Assembly: GCF_002910915.1 (NCBI RefSeq)
Contig: NZ_NEUF01000048.1
Location: 186,001 to 250,000 of the forward strand
Reading direction: 5' to 3'
Length of the DNA: 64,000 bases
Source of the DNA: Streptomyces sp. SM10
GTDB taxonomy: Bacteria; Actinomycetota; Actinomycetes; Streptomycetales; Streptomycetaceae
Positions within the stretch are counted from its first letter, which is position 1. Each line of letters begins with the position of its first letter. Below are positions 9,158-17,678 of this stretch, one piece after another. The translations under genes were made by a program, and so were the position numbers. The notes under the pieces are model-generated. The model was not told the origin of the DNA and did not search any database. It was given only the letters and a program-made list of their open reading frames with translations.

Positions 9158-9440
9158 GTGTGGGTCGTCCTTGCGGCTCGATGGGCTCTGCGGACGCCCC
9201 ACAGGCTAGGAGCACGCCAATAAAGAAGTCCACGGTGCTGCGCAAAATTTCGTCTTCTTCACTCAAATAAATGACTCAAGTGCGGGAATAGCGAGCGGTC
9301 GCGGCGGGCATACGTCTTCAAGAAGTGAAGATTGTCATGTCCATTGACAGCCGTTCCGTGGTCCTGGCTTCATATGGGCAACGGTATGGGAGCGCTCCCA
9401 TCCAGGCTGACCGCCTCACCCCCATGAAAGGCGACAACGG
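9158..9440. other. Divergent promoter region between GH87 and GH5 genes
   Basis: This 283-base intergenic stretch is markedly AT-rich near 9220-9280, where ACTCAA occurs twice at 13-base spacing (9261 and 9274). A TTGACA hexamer at 9344-9349 is a good -35 for the plus-strand cellulase, with a loosely matching -10 around 9367-9374. The CebR palindrome lies just downstream of the expected start point. No gene is visible. Confidence 0.5.
9387..9400. promoter_or_regulatory. CebR operator (cellulose/cello-oligosaccharide control)
   Basis: TGGGAGCGCTCCCA is the exact 14-base palindrome bound by CebR, the LacI-family repressor released by cellobiose/cellotriose in Streptomyces. It lies 41 bases upstream of the GH5 start and about 230 bases from the divergent GH87 start. 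Its place near the expected +1 fits repression of the cellulase in the absence of cellulose products. Confidence 0.85.
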
Positions 9441-10814
9441 ATGAAGCCACGGACGAGAGAACGACTGGGCAGGGCGCTGGCCGCCGCCGTCACCGCTACC
9501 GCCCTGCTGATGACGGCGTCCGGGCCGGTCGCCGCGCAGCCGGCGCCGGACGGCCCCGCGTCCCGGCAGTCGGCTGTGACGCCCGCGGCGGGCGCCGGCA
9601 CCGACTGGCTGCACACCGAGGGCAACCGGATCGTCGACGAGCAGGGCAACCGGGTCTGGCTCACCGGCGTCAACTGGTTCGGCTTCAACGCGACCGAGAG
9701 GGTCTTCCACGGGCTCTGGTCGGCCAACCTGGACACGGTCACCCGTCAGATGGCGGAGCGCGGCATCAACATCGTCCGTGTGCCCATCTCCACCCAGCTC
9801 CTGCTGGAGTGGAAGAACGGCCAGGCCGCGACCTCCAGCGCCGTCAACACCTGGGCCAACCCCGAACTCGAGGGCAAGACGACCCTGGGCGTCTTCGACG
9901 CCTTCCTCGGCGTGGCCGAGAAGTACGGCATCAAGGTCATGCTGGACGTGCACAGCGCCGAGGCCGACAACTCGGGCCATGTCCACCCGGTCTGGTGGAA
10001 GGGCTCGATCACCCCGGAGCAGTTCTACACCGCCTGGGAGTGGGTGACCGCGCGCTACCGGAGCAACGACACGCTCGTGGCGATGGACGTCAAGAACGAG
10101 CCGCACGGCAAGCAGTCCGACAGTCCCCGCGCCAAGTGGGACGGCTCCACGGACCAGGACAACTTCAAGTACGCCTGCGAGACCGCGGGAAAGCGGATCC
10201 TCGCGGTCAACCCCCGTCTCCTCGTCCTGTGCGAAGGCATCGAGATCTACCCCAAGGACGGCACGAACTGGTCGTCCACCACGGCGACCGACTACCACGG
10301 CATGTGGTGGGGCGGGAATCTGCGCGGGGCCAAGGACCATCCGGTCGATCTCGGCTCCCAGCAGGACCAACTGGTCTACTCCCCGCACGACTACGGGCCG
10401 CTGGTCTACCAGCAGCCCTGGTTCCAGGGGGAGTGGGACCGTACGACACTGGAGCGCGACGTCTGGGACCCCAACTGGCTCTACCTGCACAAGGACGGCA
10501 CCGCGCCGCTGTTCATCGGTGAGTGGGGCGGCCACCTCGACAACGGCCCCAACCAGAAGTGGATGACCGCCCTGCGGGATCTGATCGTGGAGAACGGCAT
10601 CCACCAGACCTTCTGGTGCCTCAACCCCAACTCCGGTGACACCGGTGGTCTGCTGGGCTACGACTGGGCCACCTGGGACGAGGCGAAGTACGCGGTGCTC
10701 AAGCCCGCGCTCTGGCAGTCGGGCGGGAAGTTCGTCAGCCTCGACCACGAGGTCAGGCTGGGCGGCGCGGCCAGTACGACCGGCATCAGCCTGAGCGATC
10801 TCTACGGAGGCTGA
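9441..10814 (+). CDS. Secreted GH5 cellulase (endo-beta-1,4-glucanase)
   Basis: A 457-residue secreted enzyme. After a signal peptide of about 33 residues and a short Pro/Ala/Ser-rich stretch comes a single GH5 (beta/alpha)8 domain. The acid/base Glu is E220 in DVKNEPHG and the nucleophile is E361 in FIGEWGG. The DVHSAEAD and VYSPHDYGP segments carry further active-site residues. There is no cellulose-binding module, unlike many Streptomyces GH5 cellulases. The upstream CebR box indicates cellulose-dependent control and supports cellulase rather than mannanase activity. The gene ends before a hairpin shared with the convergent phosphatase gene. Confidence 0.88.
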   Translation: MKPRTRERLGRALAAAVTATALLMTASGPVAAQPAPDGPASRQSAVTPAAGAGTDWLHTEGNRIVDEQGNRVWLTGVNWFGFNATERVFHGLWSANLDTVTRQMAERGINIVRVPISTQLLLEWKNGQAATSSAVNTWANPELEGKTTLGVFDAFLGVAEKYGIKVMLDVHSAEADNSGHVHPVWWKGSITPEQFYTAWEWVTARYRSNDTLVAMDVKNEPHGKQSDSPRAKWDGSTDQDNFKYACETAGKRILAVNPRLLVLCEGIEIYPKDGTNWSSTTATDYHGMWWGGNLRGAKDHPVDLGSQQDQLVYSPHDYGPLVYQQPWFQGEWDRTTLERDVWDPNWLYLHKDGTAPLFIGEWGGHLDNGPNQKWMTALRDLIVENGIHQTFWCLNPNSGDTGGLLGYDWATWDEAKYAVLKPALWQSGGKFVSLDHEVRLGGAASTTGISLSDLYGG

Positions 10815-10850
10815 ACCCCGCGCAGACCCTTGCGCCACACCCCCGAACGT

Positions 10851-10890
10851 CCTGGGGTGCCGATGAGTCCCACCGCCTCGGCACCTCAGG
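10851..10890. terminator. Hairpin after the cellulase gene
   Basis: Arms 10851-10863 and 10878-10890 pair over 13 bases with one G-T wobble around a 14-base loop. It sits between the convergent cellulase and SpoIIE-phosphatase genes. Confidence 0.6.
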
Positions 10891-10921
10891 GCCCTCCACC
10901 TTCCGGAAGGCGGTACGACAG

Positions 10922-10963
10922 GCCGTCAGCCGTCAGCCGTCAGCCGTCAGCCGTCAGCCGTCG
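10922..10963. repeat. 7-bp tandem repeat across a stop codon
   Basis: Five perfect copies of GCCGTCA (10922-10956) plus a sixth copy with one change (10957-10963). On the minus strand the unit is TGACGGC, and the stop codon of the phosphatase gene (10956-10954) is the TGA of one copy. Because 7 is 1 modulo 3, any three consecutive copies put a TGA in all three frames. Confidence 0.95.
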
Positions 10964-13095
10964 GTCCGCAGGGCGTTGATCAGGAGCAGGGCGATGTCGT
11001 CGGTGCCGGGCGTGGCCCGTTTCGCGTATCGCACGAGTGTGTCGGCGACCGACTCCATGTCCTGGTCCAGGGCGAGGGCGAAGTGCGCGGCCAGCTCGGC
11101 GGTGGCGTCGTCGAAGGCCACCCCCGGAGCCTCCACCAGCCCGTCGGTGAACAGGGCGAGTGCCGAGCCGGGGAGGAGCGGGACGTCCGTCGTGGGGTAC
11201 CGCGACGCCGGATCGATGCCGAGGAGGAGGCCGGGCGGCAGATCGAGGACCTCGGTCTGCCCGTCCGGCTGCCGCAGCAGCGGCGGGGGATGCCCGGCCG
11301 TAGCCATGCGCGCGCTGTGTCCGGCGAGGTCGAAGTGGACGTAGAGGCAGCTGGTGAACAGGCCGGGGTCGAGGTCGGTGAGCAGACGGTTGCAGCGGGC
11401 CAGGACCTCGTCGGGCGGTGCGCCCGCGGAGGCGTGCACGGCGGTGCGGACCTGGCCCATGAGCGCGGCGGCGTTCTCGTTGTGGCCCTGTACGTCGCCG
11501 ATGGCCGCGGCGGCCGTGGTGTCGTCGAGCCGGATCAGGTCGTAGAAGTCCCCGCCGATGCCCATGCCCCGGGTCGACGGGATGTAGCGGGCCGCTACAT
11601 CCAGGCCGGCGATCGCGGGCAGCGTCTGCGGCAGGAGGTGGGCCTGCAGACTGTGCGCGAGACGGTCCTTGGCGTCGTAGAGGCGGGCGCGGTCCAGCGC
11701 CTGGGCGAGCAGCCCCGCGATCGAGGTCAGCAGGGCGCGTTCCTCGGGTTCGAAGGGATGCGGCCGGTCGTAGGCGAGGACCAGCGAGCCGACCGGGCGC
11801 CCGGAGACGATCAGCGGGAGGAAGGCGCAGGCGGCGACGGCGTTGCGGAGACCCGCCGAGGGATAGGCGCGCTCCAGCTCGGTGAAGGTGGGGTAGAACT
11901 CGGGGATGCCGGTGGTCAGCACGTGTGCGGCAGGGGTGGCCGAGCTCAGTGGGGCGCCGTCGAAACGGTCCATGAGCCCCGGGTGGCTCCCGCGTCGGCC
12001 GTCGACCCGCAGCCGTCCCTCCACCGACGTCATCACGACGAGCGTCTGGATACGGAACGCCGGCATCACCTGGTCGCCGGCCAGGTCGATCACGTCCTGG
12101 GTGCCCACCGCCTCGGTGAGCGTCGCCGCCAGATGCATCAGGTGGTAGAGCGCGGTGGCCCGGCTGGGCACGTCCGTGACCGGCGCCAGCCGGTCCGGCG
12201 GGGTCTCGGCGGGGCGGGGCCGCGTGGTGGGCAGGATGCGCACGCTGATCCCGGTGGCGTTCGGGAACAGGTGGAAGGCCAGCCACCGGTCAGGCGGCCG
12301 TGCCGCGGTGAACGACGTCTGCTGACGGCCGATGACGGCGGCCCGGTAGTGGTCCTCGACGGAAGGGTTGTTCAGCCAGGGGAGCGACGTCCAGGGCAGG
12401 GTGCCCAGTATCTCCTCGGCCGGGACCCCCAGGAGGTCCGCGGCGGCGTCGTTGAGGTAGGTGACCCTTCCGTCGAGTGCCAGCGCGCAGCTCCCGCCGG
12501 GCAGCCGCTGGAGGAATTCCGCCGCGGCAGCGGCCTCCGAGGGCTCCGGCCGGGGTGGCTCCGGGGGGAGCAGCACGCGAGGCTGGCTGCCCGGGCGGAC
12601 CGGGTAACCGCTGCTTTCGGCCTGCCGCAGCAGCATGCCGATGCCGTGGCATCCGCCGACCATGGCGGCGCGCTCCTCGGGCGACAGCTCCGAGGAGTGG
12701 GAGCCGGGCCACATCAGGACGAGCCCGCCCTGGGCGCCGGAGCCGGTGCCGGTCCGGATGGGGGCGGCGCCCAGCGCGAACTGGTACGGCAGGACGAGTG
12801 CGGGGCGGGGGTAGCGGCGGGCGAGTTCCTCCTGGCTGCCGAGCCAGATCAGGCACCCCAGGCGGACGGCGTCGGCCACCGGTATCGGGGCCGACAGCGG
12901 CACCCGGGTCCAGGGAGCCGCCAGCTGGCCGGGAACCCCGGCCAGCACGGCCAGGTGCAGCGCGGCGTCGTGTTCCGAGCGCAGGTACAGCATCGCCACG
13001 GACGCGCCGGTCACACGCACGACGTGGGCCACGGCGCTGTCCAGCAGCTCCGTGCCCGAACCCGTCGCGGCGACCGACGCTGCTTCGTCCTGCAC
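10954..13095 (-). CDS. PAS/GAF-domain SpoIIE-family Ser/Thr phosphatase
   Basis: About 713 residues, cytoplasmic. Order: an N-terminal GAF-like domain, a PAS domain (ALDGRVTYLNDAAADLLGVP, about residues 225-290), a second GAF domain (about 320-480), and a C-terminal PP2C/SpoIIE phosphatase with GGDFYD, IGDVQGH, TAGHPPPLL, FTDGLVEA and TDDIALLLI holding the metal-binding aspartates. Such proteins dephosphorylate anti-sigma-factor antagonists in partner-switching pathways and are abundant in Streptomyces. No kinase, STAS or sigma gene is adjacent, so it is an orphan. The start is uncertain: GTG 13095, with GGAG a few bases before, is preferred over the in-frame 13119 and 13173. The 3' end lies in a tandem repeat. 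Confidence 0.85.
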   Translation of the reverse strand: MQDEAASVAATGSGTELLDSAVAHVVRVTGASVAMLYLRSEHDAALHLAVLAGVPGQLAAPWTRVPLSAPIPVADAVRLGCLIWLGSQEELARRYPRPALVLPYQFALGAAPIRTGTGSGAQGGLVLMWPGSHSSELSPEERAAMVGGCHGIGMLLRQAESSGYPVRPGSQPRVLLPPEPPRPEPSEAAAAAEFLQRLPGGSCALALDGRVTYLNDAAADLLGVPAEEILGTLPWTSLPWLNNPSVEDHYRAAVIGRQQTSFTAARPPDRWLAFHLFPNATGISVRILPTTRPRPAETPPDRLAPVTDVPSRATALYHLMHLAATLTEAVGTQDVIDLAGDQVMPAFRIQTLVVMTSVEGRLRVDGRRGSHPGLMDRFDGAPLSSATPAAHVLTTGIPEFYPTFTELERAYPSAGLRNAVAACAFLPLIVSGRPVGSLVLAYDRPHPFEPEERALLTSIAGLLAQALDRARLYDAKDRLAHSLQAHLLPQTLPAIAGLDVAARYIPSTRGMGIGGDFYDLIRLDDTTAAAAIGDVQGHNENAAALMGQVRTAVHASAGAPPDEVLARCNRLLTDLDPGLFTSCLYVHFDLAGHSARMATAGHPPPLLRQPDGQTEVLDLPPGLLLGIDPASRYPTTDVPLLPGSALALFTDGLVEAPGVAFDDATAELAAHFALALDQDMESVADTLVRYAKRATPGTDDIALLLINALRTDG

Positions 13096-13121
13096 GCTCT
13101 CCAGCGTCCCTCGTGACACGT

Positions 13122-13171
13122 GGCCGCGCACCCGCACGGCCGCGCACCCCGCACGGCCGCGCACCCCGCAC
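13122..13171. repeat. Three 17-bp direct repeats upstream of the phosphatase gene
   Basis: The unit GGCCGCGCACCCCGCAC is present perfectly at 13138-13154 and 13155-13171, and with one base missing at 13122-13137. It lies in the leader of the minus-strand phosphatase gene. No function is evident. Confidence 0.85.
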
Positions 13172-13231
13172 ACGCACGGCCGACGCCGCCGGCGCGGACC
13201 GTGCGGGGTGCGCCCAGCCGGTCCGCCCCCG

Positions 13232-13279
13232 CACGTACGAGGGCCCGGATGCTGGGGAGCATCCGGGCCCTCGTACGTG
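13232..13279 (-). terminator. Strong terminator after pssA
   Basis: A perfect 22-base stem (13232-13253 with 13258-13279) closed by a GGGG loop, beginning 13 bases beyond the pssA stop. It separates the psd-pssA unit from the phosphatase gene on the same strand. It has no T-tract. Confidence 0.85.
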
Positions 13280-13291
13280 TGCGGTGCGGTG

Positions 13292-14146
13292 TTACGGGAG
13301 CTGAGCCGCCCGTGCCTCGCGCCGGTTGTCGCGGAAGGTGTTCACCCGCCGTGCCGTGGCGAAGAGCGGGATCACCGCCCCCAGGACGACCTGGAGCGCA
13401 CAGCCGGTCTGCAGGAGCAGCTGTCCGCCGGGGGCGTCGAACGCCCATGCGGCGAGGAGCCCCATCGCGGCCACGATCCAGCTGAGCATCGCCACCGCGA
13501 GGACACCCCGCGGCTTCGGGTACTCGACCCGGCTGACCATGAGCCACGCCACTCCGATGATCGCGAGCAGCGTCGGCACGAAGGGCAGCTCCAGGAGCAC
13601 GATCGAGACGACCGTGAGTGCTCCGAAGGGGCTCGGCATGCCCTGGAACATGCCGTCCTTCAAGGTCACGCACGAGAAGCGCGCAAGCCTGAGCACCACC
13701 GCCAGCAGCACCACGATCGCCGCGAGCGCCGACACCCGCTGGTGTGCGTCGTCCGCGACCATGCCGTAGACCAGCACGAAGTACGCCGGCGCCAGGCCGA
13801 AGCTGATGAGGTCGGAGAGGTTGTCCAGCTCCGCACCCATCGGCGAGGAACGCAGCTTGCGCGCCACGAGGCCGTCGAAGAGGTCGAACACCGCCGCCAT
13901 GAGCATGAGGATCACCGCGGTGGCAGCGGAGTGACGGGCCATGCCCGACTCGTCACTGCCGGTGAGGTGCGGAATGAGGATGCCCGTGGTGGTGAAGTAC
14001 ACGGCCATGAAACCGCACGTGGCGTTACCGAGGGTGAGGGTGTCCGCTATCGACAGCCGCATCGAGAGCGGCATGTCCTCGGCGTCGTCTTCCTCGTCGG
14101 CCTCCGGCACCCATCCGGCCTGCGTCTCAGGATCAACTACGGTCAA
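13292..14146 (-). CDS. pssA: CDP-diacylglycerol-serine O-phosphatidyltransferase
   Basis: Makes phosphatidylserine from CDP-diacylglycerol and serine in the membrane; the neighbouring psd product then decarboxylates it to phosphatidylethanolamine. The 284-residue protein has about eight membrane segments after an acidic N-terminal tail. It carries the CDP-alcohol phosphotransferase motif as DGLVARKLRSSPMGAELD followed by NLSD. The start is a TTG at 14146, overlapping the end of psd by 14 bases, preceded by GGGGGTGA at good spacing, so translation is probably coupled to psd. A GTG at codon 13 is the alternative start. Confidence 0.9.
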   Translation of the reverse strand: MTVVDPETQAGWVPEADEEDDAEDMPLSMRLSIADTLTLGNATCGFMAVYFTTTGILIPHLTGSDESGMARHSAATAVILMLMAAVFDLFDGLVARKLRSSPMGAELDNLSDLISFGLAPAYFVLVYGMVADDAHQRVSALAAIVVLLAVVLRLARFSCVTLKDGMFQGMPSPFGALTVVSIVLLELPFVPTLLAIIGVAWLMVSRVEYPKPRGVLAVAMLSWIVAAMGLLAAWAFDAPGGQLLLQTGCALQVVLGAVIPLFATARRVNTFRDNRREARAAQLP

Positions 14147-14780
14147 TTCGAGTCACCCCCGCGGTGGTGGCCTGGCCGACCTCGACCGCGACATCGACAC
14201 CTTCCGGAAGGTAGATGTCCACGCGCGAGCCGAAGCGGATCAGACCGATGCGTTCGCCCTGCTCCACCTTCGTGCCCTGCGGGATGTAGGGCACGATCCG
14301 ACGGGCGACCGCTCCCGCGATCTGCACCATCTCGATGTCGCCGAGCTCGGTGTCGAAGTGCCAGACAACGCGCTCGTTGTTCTCGCTCTCCTTGTTGAAC
14401 GCCGGGACGAACCCGCCCGCGATGTGCTCGACCGAGGTCACGGTGCCGGCCAGCGGGGCCCGGTTGACGTGAACATTCAGCGGGCTCATGAAGATCGCGA
14501 CACGGGTGCGCCCGTCCTTCCACGGCATGATGCTCTGCACCACGCCGTCGGCCGGCGAGATGACGCGACCCTGGGTGATCTCGCGCTCGGGGTCGCGGAA
14601 GAACCAGAGCATGCCCGCCGCGAGCGCGGTGGTGGGCACGGCCACGGCGGCCCAGCGTCCGGACCTACGGGCCCGGGCGAGGCTGAGTGCCGCGGTGGCG
14701 ACGGTCGGGAGGAGCCACGGCGATGCTCCACGGGCGAGGCGGACCCCGCCGCGCGTTGCAGGGATTTGGCTGTCGGGCAT
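14133..14780 (-). CDS. psd: Phosphatidylserine decarboxylase
   Basis: Decarboxylates phosphatidylserine to phosphatidylethanolamine. This is the short form of the family, about 215 residues. Visible signatures are SPADGVVQSI, FMSPLNVHVNRAP, HIAGGFVPAFNKESENNER and the C-terminal self-cleavage site RFGSRVD, where the serine becomes the pyruvoyl cofactor. A hydrophobic N-terminal stretch probably anchors it in the membrane. The ATG at 14780 follows GAAGG; an in-frame ATG 36 bases upstream is less well placed. It forms an overlapping pair with pssA. Confidence 0.92.
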   Translation of the reverse strand: MPDSQIPATRGGVRLARGASPWLLPTVATAALSLARARRSGRWAAVAVPTTALAAGMLWFFRDPEREITQGRVISPADGVVQSIMPWKDGRTRVAIFMSPLNVHVNRAPLAGTVTSVEHIAGGFVPAFNKESENNERVVWHFDTELGDIEMVQIAGAVARRIVPYIPQGTKVEQGERIGLIRFGSRVDIYLPEGVDVAVEVGQATTAGVTRIDRS

Positions 14781-14962
14781 GGATGACCTTCGTAGCGGAT
14801 GATGCCGCGCTGGCAACGGGGGGACGGCGGCTTTCCGGCGATGCTATCGGGTGCGAGCGGCAACTGGGCAAGCCAGCAGCCGAGTCGGACAGCTGAAAGG
14901 CTCCCGACGGAGATGACCGGGTGTGATGTTCTTCGCCACCAAATCACCTCGTAAGGGACATT

Positions 14963-16168
14963 TCAGCCCTGGAACCGGTACTCCTCGAGCAACCGGCGAC
15001 CGATGATCATTTTCTGGATCTCGGCGGTACCTTCACCGATCAGCAGCATCGGAGCCTCACGGTAGAGGCGCTCGATCTCGTACTCCTTGGAGAAGCCGTA
15101 GCCGCCGTGGATACGGAAGGCGTCCTCGACGACTTCCTTGCAGTACTCGGAGGCGAGGTACTTCGCCATCCCTGCCTCCAGGTCGTTCCGCTCCCCGGAG
15201 TCCTTTTTGCGCGCTGCGTTCACCATCATCGCATGCGCCGCTTCGACCTTGGTGGCCATTTCGGCCAGTTTGAACTGGATCGCCTGGTGCTGGGCGATCG
15301 GTTTGCCGAAGGTCTGGCGCTGCTGGGCGTACGAAACGCCCAGTTCGAACGCACGTTGTGCGACACCGCAGCCACGTGCGGCGACATTCACCCGCCCGAC
15401 CTCGACACCGTCCATCATTTGGTAAAAACCTCGGCCTGTCGTGCCGCCCAGCACACGATTGGCCGGAATGCGCAGTCCGTCCATGATGAGCTCGGTCGTG
15501 TCGACGCCCTTGTAGCCCATCTTGTCGATCTTCCCCGGGATCGTGAGACCGGGACGGACCTCGCCGAATCCCGCCTCCTTCTCCACGAGGAAAGTCGTCA
15601 TCGACTTGTGCGCGGCCGTTCCCTCGGGGTGTCCTTCGTCACTCCTGCAGAGAACGGCGACCAGGGTCGACGTGCCGCCGTTCGTCAGCCACATCTTCTG
15701 GCCGTTGAGGATGTACTCGTCACCCTCCCGTACGCCCTTGGACGTGATCGCGGAGACGTCGGAACCCAGCGCCGGCTCCGACATCGAGAACGCGCCCCGC
15801 ACCTCGCCCAGTGCCATCCGGGGCAGGAACGTGTCCTTCTGCTCCTGCGTGCCGTGCTGCTTGAGCATGTAGGCCACGATGAAGTGCGTGTTGATGATCC
15901 CCGACACGCTCATCCAGCCCCGGGCGATCTCCTCGACGCAGAGCGCGTAGGTGAGGAGCGACTCGCCCAGACCGCCGTACTCCTCCGGGATCATCAGCCC
16001 GAACAGGCCGAGCTCCTTGAGCCCTTCGACGATCTCCGTCGGATATTCGTCGCGGTGCTCCAGCTGGGTCGCGACAGGAATGATCTCCTTGTCGACGAAA
16101 TCCCGGACCGTGGAGAGAATTTCCTGCTGGACATCCGTCAGACCGGCGGTCTGCGCGAGTCGGCTCAT
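14963..16168 (-). CDS. Acyl-CoA dehydrogenase, probable methylsuccinyl-CoA dehydrogenase
   Basis: A 401-residue FAD-dependent acyl-CoA dehydrogenase with the family segments GAFSMSEPALGSDV and MWLTNGG (FAD/substrate region) and a C-terminal RIHGGYGFSKEYEIERLYRE. It ends the ccr gene series, two bases after the MaoC hydratase gene. From this context the likely reaction is (2S)-methylsuccinyl-CoA to mesaconyl-CoA in the ethylmalonyl-CoA pathway. That pathway converts acetyl-CoA to C4/C5 units and supplies ethylmalonyl-CoA for polyketides. Sequence alone gives the family; the substrate is inferred from position. Confidence 0.85.
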   Translation of the reverse strand: MSRLAQTAGLTDVQQEILSTVRDFVDKEIIPVATQLEHRDEYPTEIVEGLKELGLFGLMIPEEYGGLGESLLTYALCVEEIARGWMSVSGIINTHFIVAYMLKQHGTQEQKDTFLPRMALGEVRGAFSMSEPALGSDVSAITSKGVREGDEYILNGQKMWLTNGGTSTLVAVLCRSDEGHPEGTAAHKSMTTFLVEKEAGFGEVRPGLTIPGKIDKMGYKGVDTTELIMDGLRIPANRVLGGTTGRGFYQMMDGVEVGRVNVAARGCGVAQRAFELGVSYAQQRQTFGKPIAQHQAIQFKLAEMATKVEAAHAMMVNAARKKDSGERNDLEAGMAKYLASEYCKEVVEDAFRIHGGYGFSKEYEIERLYREAPMLLIGEGTAEIQKMIIGRRLLEEYRFQG

Positions 16169-16170
16169 GG

Positions 16171-16698
16171 CTACTTCTCCGCGTTCTTGCTCGACGGGGA
16201 CACGATCTCCGGGCGGCCGGGCTGCTCCCCGCCGCGCTCCTTGATGTACGTCTCTGTGGGCACCATCACCTTGCGGCGGAACACGCAGACGAGGGTGCCG
16301 TCCTGCTTGTAGCCCTTCGTCTCCACGTACACGATGCCGCGGTCGCTCTTCGACCTCGACGGCGTCTTGTCGAGCACGGTCGTCTCGCCGTAGATCGTGT
16401 CGCCGTGGAAGGTCGGCGCGACGTGCTTCAGCGACTCCACCTCCAGGTTGGCGATCGCCTTTCCGGAGACGTCCGGCACCGACATGCCGAGCAGCAGCGA
16501 GTAGATGTAGTTGCCCACGACGACGTTCTTCTTGAAGTCCGTCGTCTTCTCGGCGTAATTGCTGTCCATGTGCAGCGGGTGGTGATTCATGGTCAGCAGG
16601 CAGAAGAGGTGGTCGTCGTACTCGGTGACCGTCTTTCCGGGCCAGTGCTTGTAGACAGCACCGACCTCGAACTCCTCATAGGTGCGTCCGAACTGCAT
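16171..16698 (-). CDS. MaoC-family hydratase, probable mesaconyl-CoA hydratase
   Basis: A 175-residue single hot-dog-fold MaoC protein. The hydratase-2 type region is LTMNHHPLHMDSNYAEKT, with the Asp/His pair common to this fold. Well-known mesaconyl-CoA hydratases are about twice as long with two hot-dog domains; this gene encodes only one, so it would act as a dimer. It lies two bases from both neighbours, between the CoA-ester lyase and the acyl-CoA dehydrogenase, which is where mesaconyl-CoA hydration belongs. The function is inferred from operon order. Confidence 0.8.
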   Translation of the reverse strand: MQFGRTYEEFEVGAVYKHWPGKTVTEYDDHLFCLLTMNHHPLHMDSNYAEKTTDFKKNVVVGNYIYSLLLGMSVPDVSGKAIANLEVESLKHVAPTFHGDTIYGETTVLDKTPSRSKSDRGIVYVETKGYKQDGTLVCVFRRKVMVPTETYIKERGGEQPGRPEIVSPSSKNAEK

Positions 16699-16700
16699 GT

Positions 16701-17678
16701 CTAGGCCTCCGGGGCTTCGAACTTGGAGGTGCGCCGCATGCCGGCCGCGCGGCCCTTGCCCGCGATGACCAGGGCCATCTTGCGGCTGGCCTCGTCGATC
16801 ATCTCGTCGCCGAGCATCGCCGAGCCCTTCTTGCCGCCCTCCTCCGAGGTGCACCAGTCGTACGCGTCGAGGATGAGCTCGGCGTGGTCGTAGTCCTCCT
16901 GGGAGGGCGAGAAGACCTCGTTCGCGGCGTCGACCTGGCCGGGGTGCAGCACCCACTTGCCGTCGAAGCCCAGCGCCGCCGCACGCCCCGCGACCTCGCG
17001 GTAGGCGTCCACGTCACGGATCTGGAGGAACGGTCCGTCGATCGCCTGCAGGTCGTGCGTGCGGGCCGCCATGAGGATGCGCATCAGGATGTAGTGGTAC
17101 GCGTCCGCCGGGTAGCCGGGCGGCTGCTGGCCGACGACGAGGGTCTTCATGTTGATCGAGGCCATGAAGTCGGCCGGGCCGAAGATGAGGGTCTCCAGGC
17201 GGGGCGAGGCGGCGGCGATGTCGTCGATGTTCACCAGGCCCTTGGCGTTCTCGATCTGCGCCTCGATGCCGATCCTGCCGACCTCGAAGCCCATCGTCTT
17301 CTCGATCTGCGTCAGCAGCAGGTCCAGCGCGACGACCTGCTGCGCGTCCTGGACCTTCGGCAGCATGATGCAGTCGAGGTTCGGGCCGGCGCCCTCGACG
17401 ACCGTGATGACGTCGCGGTACGTCCAGTGCGTCGTCCAGTCGTTCACCCGCACGACCCGGGTCTTGCCCGTCCAGTCGCCGTTGTTGAGCGCGTCGACGA
17501 TGTGGTGCCGGGCTCCCTCCTTGGCGAGGGGCGCGCACGCGTCCTCCAGGTCCAGGAACACCTGGTCGGCCGGGAGGCCCTGGGCCTTCTCCAGGAACCG
17601 CGGGTTCGATCCGGGTACGGCCAGGCACGAGCGCCGCGGGCGCAGACGGTTCACGGGTGACGGGCTGGGCGTGGTCAT
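16701..17678 (-). CDS. HpcH/CitE-family CoA-ester lyase (malyl/methylmalyl-CoA lyase)
   Basis: A 325-residue lyase of the CitE/Mcl family. Features are the N-terminal RRSCLAVPGSNPRFLEKA, the metal-binding FLDLEDACAP, the IEAQIENAKGLVNI segment with the catalytic acidic residues, and the C-terminal GKWVLHPGQVDAANEVFSP. In the ethylmalonyl-CoA pathway this class splits beta-methylmalyl-CoA into glyoxylate and propionyl-CoA and can also split malyl-CoA. The stop is two bases before the MaoC start region and the ATG overlaps the mutase stop. The position in the ccr cluster supports this over citrate lyase. Confidence 0.85.
   Translation of the reverse strand: MTTPSPSPVNRLRPRRSCLAVPGSNPRFLEKAQGLPADQVFLDLEDACAPLAKEGARHHIVDALNNGDWTGKTRVVRVNDWTTHWTYRDVITVVEGAGPNLDCIMLPKVQDAQQVVALDLLLTQIEKTMGFEVGRIGIEAQIENAKGLVNIDDIAAASPRLETLIFGPADFMASINMKTLVVGQQPPGYPADAYHYILMRILMAARTHDLQAIDGPFLQIRDVDAYREVAGRAAALGFDGKWVLHPGQVDAANEVFSPSQEDYDHAELILDAYDWCTSEEGGKKGSAMLGDEMIDEASRKMALVIAGKGRAAGMRRTSKFEAPEA

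Noticed and set aside
10940-12286. Alternative minus-strand frame within the phosphatase gene
   Set aside because: Arg/Pro/His-rich shadow; it ends in the same TGACGGC repeat only because that repeat has stops in every frame.
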